Below the pieces are notes generated by a model. That model was not told the DNA's origin, searched no databases, and was given only the letters and a program-made list of their open reading frames with translations. A program made the translations under genes and the position numbers. A stretch of 5,749 nucleotides of DNA from an uncultured Prevotella sp. (GTDB lineage: Bacteria > Bacteroidota > Bacteroidia > Bacteroidales > Bacteroidaceae): contig CALFUF010000170.1 in NCBI GenBank assembly GCA_937916405.1, forward strand, positions 1 through 5,749, read 5' to 3'. Of the stretch, positions 4,600 through 5,749 are shown one piece after another; within the stretch, counting starts at the first letter, position 1; each line of letters begins with the position of its first letter.

Positions 4600-5749
4600 A
4601 TGACAATCAATGAATTCAACTTTGCCGGTAAGAAGGCAATCGTACGTGTAGACTTCAACGTACCCCTGGACGAGAATGGTAAGATTACTGATGACACCCG
4701 TATCCGTGGTGCCCTTCCTACCCTAAAGAAGATCCTTGCTGATGGTGGTGCTACTATCATTATGAGCCACATGGGCAAGCCCAAAGGAAAGGTAGACATG
4801 AAGAAGTCACTGGGTCAGATCCGTGAGGCTGTTGAGAAGGCTCTCGGTGTTCCCGTAGCTTTCGCTCCTGACTGCGCTAAGGCGCAGGATGCCGCTAAGG
4901 CGCTGAAGATGGGTGAGGCTCTGTTGCTGGAGAACCTCCGCTTCTATCCTGAGGAGGAAGGAAAGCCTGTTGGTGTCGAGAAAGGTACACCTGAGTACGA
5001 CGAGGCAAAGAAGGCTATGAAGGCTTCTCAGAAAGAGTTTGCCAAGACTCTTGCTTCTTATGCTGACTGCTATGTGATGGACGCCTTCGGTACTGCTCAC
5101 CGCAAGCATGCCTCTACCGCTGTCATCGCTGACTATTTCGACGCTGACAACAAGATGCTGGGTCTGCTGATGGAGAAAGAGGTTAAGGCTGTTGATGCCG
5201 TTCTCTCTAACATCAAGCGTCCGTTCGTTGCCATCATGGGTGGTTCTAAGGTATCTTCTAAGATCGGTATCATCGAGAACCTGCTCGGTAAGGTTGACAA
5301 ACTCATCCTCTGCGGTGGTATGACCTATACCTTCGCAAAGGCTCACAATGGTGAGATTGGTGACTCTATCGTAGAGCTTGACAAGCTGGATGTTGCCCTT
5401 GGTGTTGAGGAACTCGCTAAGAAGAATGGCGTAGAGCTCGTACTTGGCAGCGACTGCACAGCGACTAACGGTCTCGACTTCGGTACCATGACTGTTAAGC
5501 CTGGTTCTGAGATCATCAACTGCCCTGCCAACAAGGTTCCTGCTGGTTTCGAGGGTGTCGACGCTGGTCCTGAGAGCCAGAAGGCTTTCGCTGAGGCTAT
5601 CAAGGGTGCAAAGACCATCCTGTGGAACGGTCCTGCTGGTGTCTTCGAGTGTGATGACTTCACAGCTGGTAGCCGTGCTATCGGTGAGGCTATCGCCAAG
5701 GCTACCGCTGAGGGTGCTTTCTCTCTGATTGGTGGTGGTGACTCTGTTG
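4600..5749 (+). CDS. pgk: Phosphoglycerate kinase, 3' end cut by window
   Basis: Cytoplasmic glycolytic enzyme that interconverts 1,3-bisphosphoglycerate plus ADP with 3-phosphoglycerate plus ATP. The frame is open from ATG 4600 to the right edge (383 codons plus one base). The N-terminal substrate domain shows VRVDFNVP (15-22), TRIRGALPTL (33-42), SHMGKPKG (56-63) and ENLRFYPEE; DAFGTAHRKHAS follows. The nucleotide domain has GGSKVSSKI (from residue 214), WNGPAGVFE (342-350) and GGGDS (378-382), which normally sits about 30-40 residues before the C terminus. The chosen start gives the usual short lead-in (TINEFNFAGKK) before the first strand. Lys60 replaces the Arg of the common SHLGRPKG motif. 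Codon use is strongly biased to GGT, GCT, AAG and CGT, as in highly expressed genes. It has its own promoter at 4546 and is divergent from the GTPase gene. Identification is essentially certain. Confidence 0.98.
   Translation, partial: MTINEFNFAGKKAIVRVDFNVPLDENGKITDDTRIRGALPTLKKILADGGATIIMSHMGKPKGKVDMKKSLGQIREAVEKALGVPVAFAPDCAKAQDAAKALKMGEALLLENLRFYPEEEGKPVGVEKGTPEYDEAKKAMKASQKEFAKTLASYADCYVMDAFGTAHRKHASTAVIADYFDADNKMLGLLMEKEVKAVDAVLSNIKRPFVAIMGGSKVSSKIGIIENLLGKVDKLILCGGMTYTFAKAHNGEIGDSIVELDKLDVALGVEELAKKNGVELVLGSDCTATNGLDFGTMTVKPGSEIINCPANKVPAGFEGVDAGPESQKAFAEAIKGAKTILWNGPAGVFECDDFTAGSRAIGEAIAKATAEGAFSLIGGGDSV

Noticed and set aside
4807..5699. Two - strand open frames of 179 and 118 residues
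   Set aside because: Both lie opposite phosphoglycerate kinase, whose motifs are unambiguous; the biased GCT/GGT codon use of pgk leaves the opposite strand open by chance.

Overview
The window looks like chromosomal DNA of a Bacteroidota species, most likely a Prevotella-like member of the Bacteroidales. The evidence is the style of the proteins, the lack of strong Shine-Dalgarno sequences before AT-rich starts, a TAnnTTTG-type -7 promoter box, and a BtuB-like TonB-dependent receptor of the kind common in that group. This assignment rests on recognition, not on a search.

Layout, left to right. (1) A gene cut by the left edge (1-1101, + strand) carries the C-terminal part of an endonuclease/exonuclease/phosphatase (EEP) domain behind an unrelated acidic, beta-rich N-terminal region. 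The first 123 bases are an almost perfect inverted repeat that resembles a fold-back artefact. (2) After 23 bp, probably in the same operon, comes a BtuB-type TonB-dependent outer-membrane receptor (1125-3182, +). (3) A strong hairpin (3187-3220) separates it from a convergent COG0523/CobW-family metal-related GTPase (3225-4400, -) that contains twelve consecutive histidines. (4) A 199-bp divergent intergenic region holds the GTPase promoter, a CAATGTT heptamer tandem repeat, and the phosphoglycerate kinase promoter. (5) pgk (4600 to the right edge, +) is truncated about 30-40 codons before its expected end.

The genes do not form one pathway. The receptor and the GTPase share a plausible theme of cobalamin or metal handling, but they are convergent and not co-transcribed. 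Pgk is a central glycolytic housekeeping enzyme.

The most unusual signal is a set of short dispersed-looking repeats. Two heptamer families (TCACCTC and CAATGTT) and a 21-bp palindrome sit inside the receptor gene. Each lies in the orientation or frame that avoids stop codons, and each falls where the protein should have a periplasmic turn or the plug-barrel hinge. One of the heptamer families reappears directly upstream of the pgk -7 box. I see no CRISPR array, tRNA, rRNA, insertion sequence or phage gene. I did not find a convincing new multi-gene system here.
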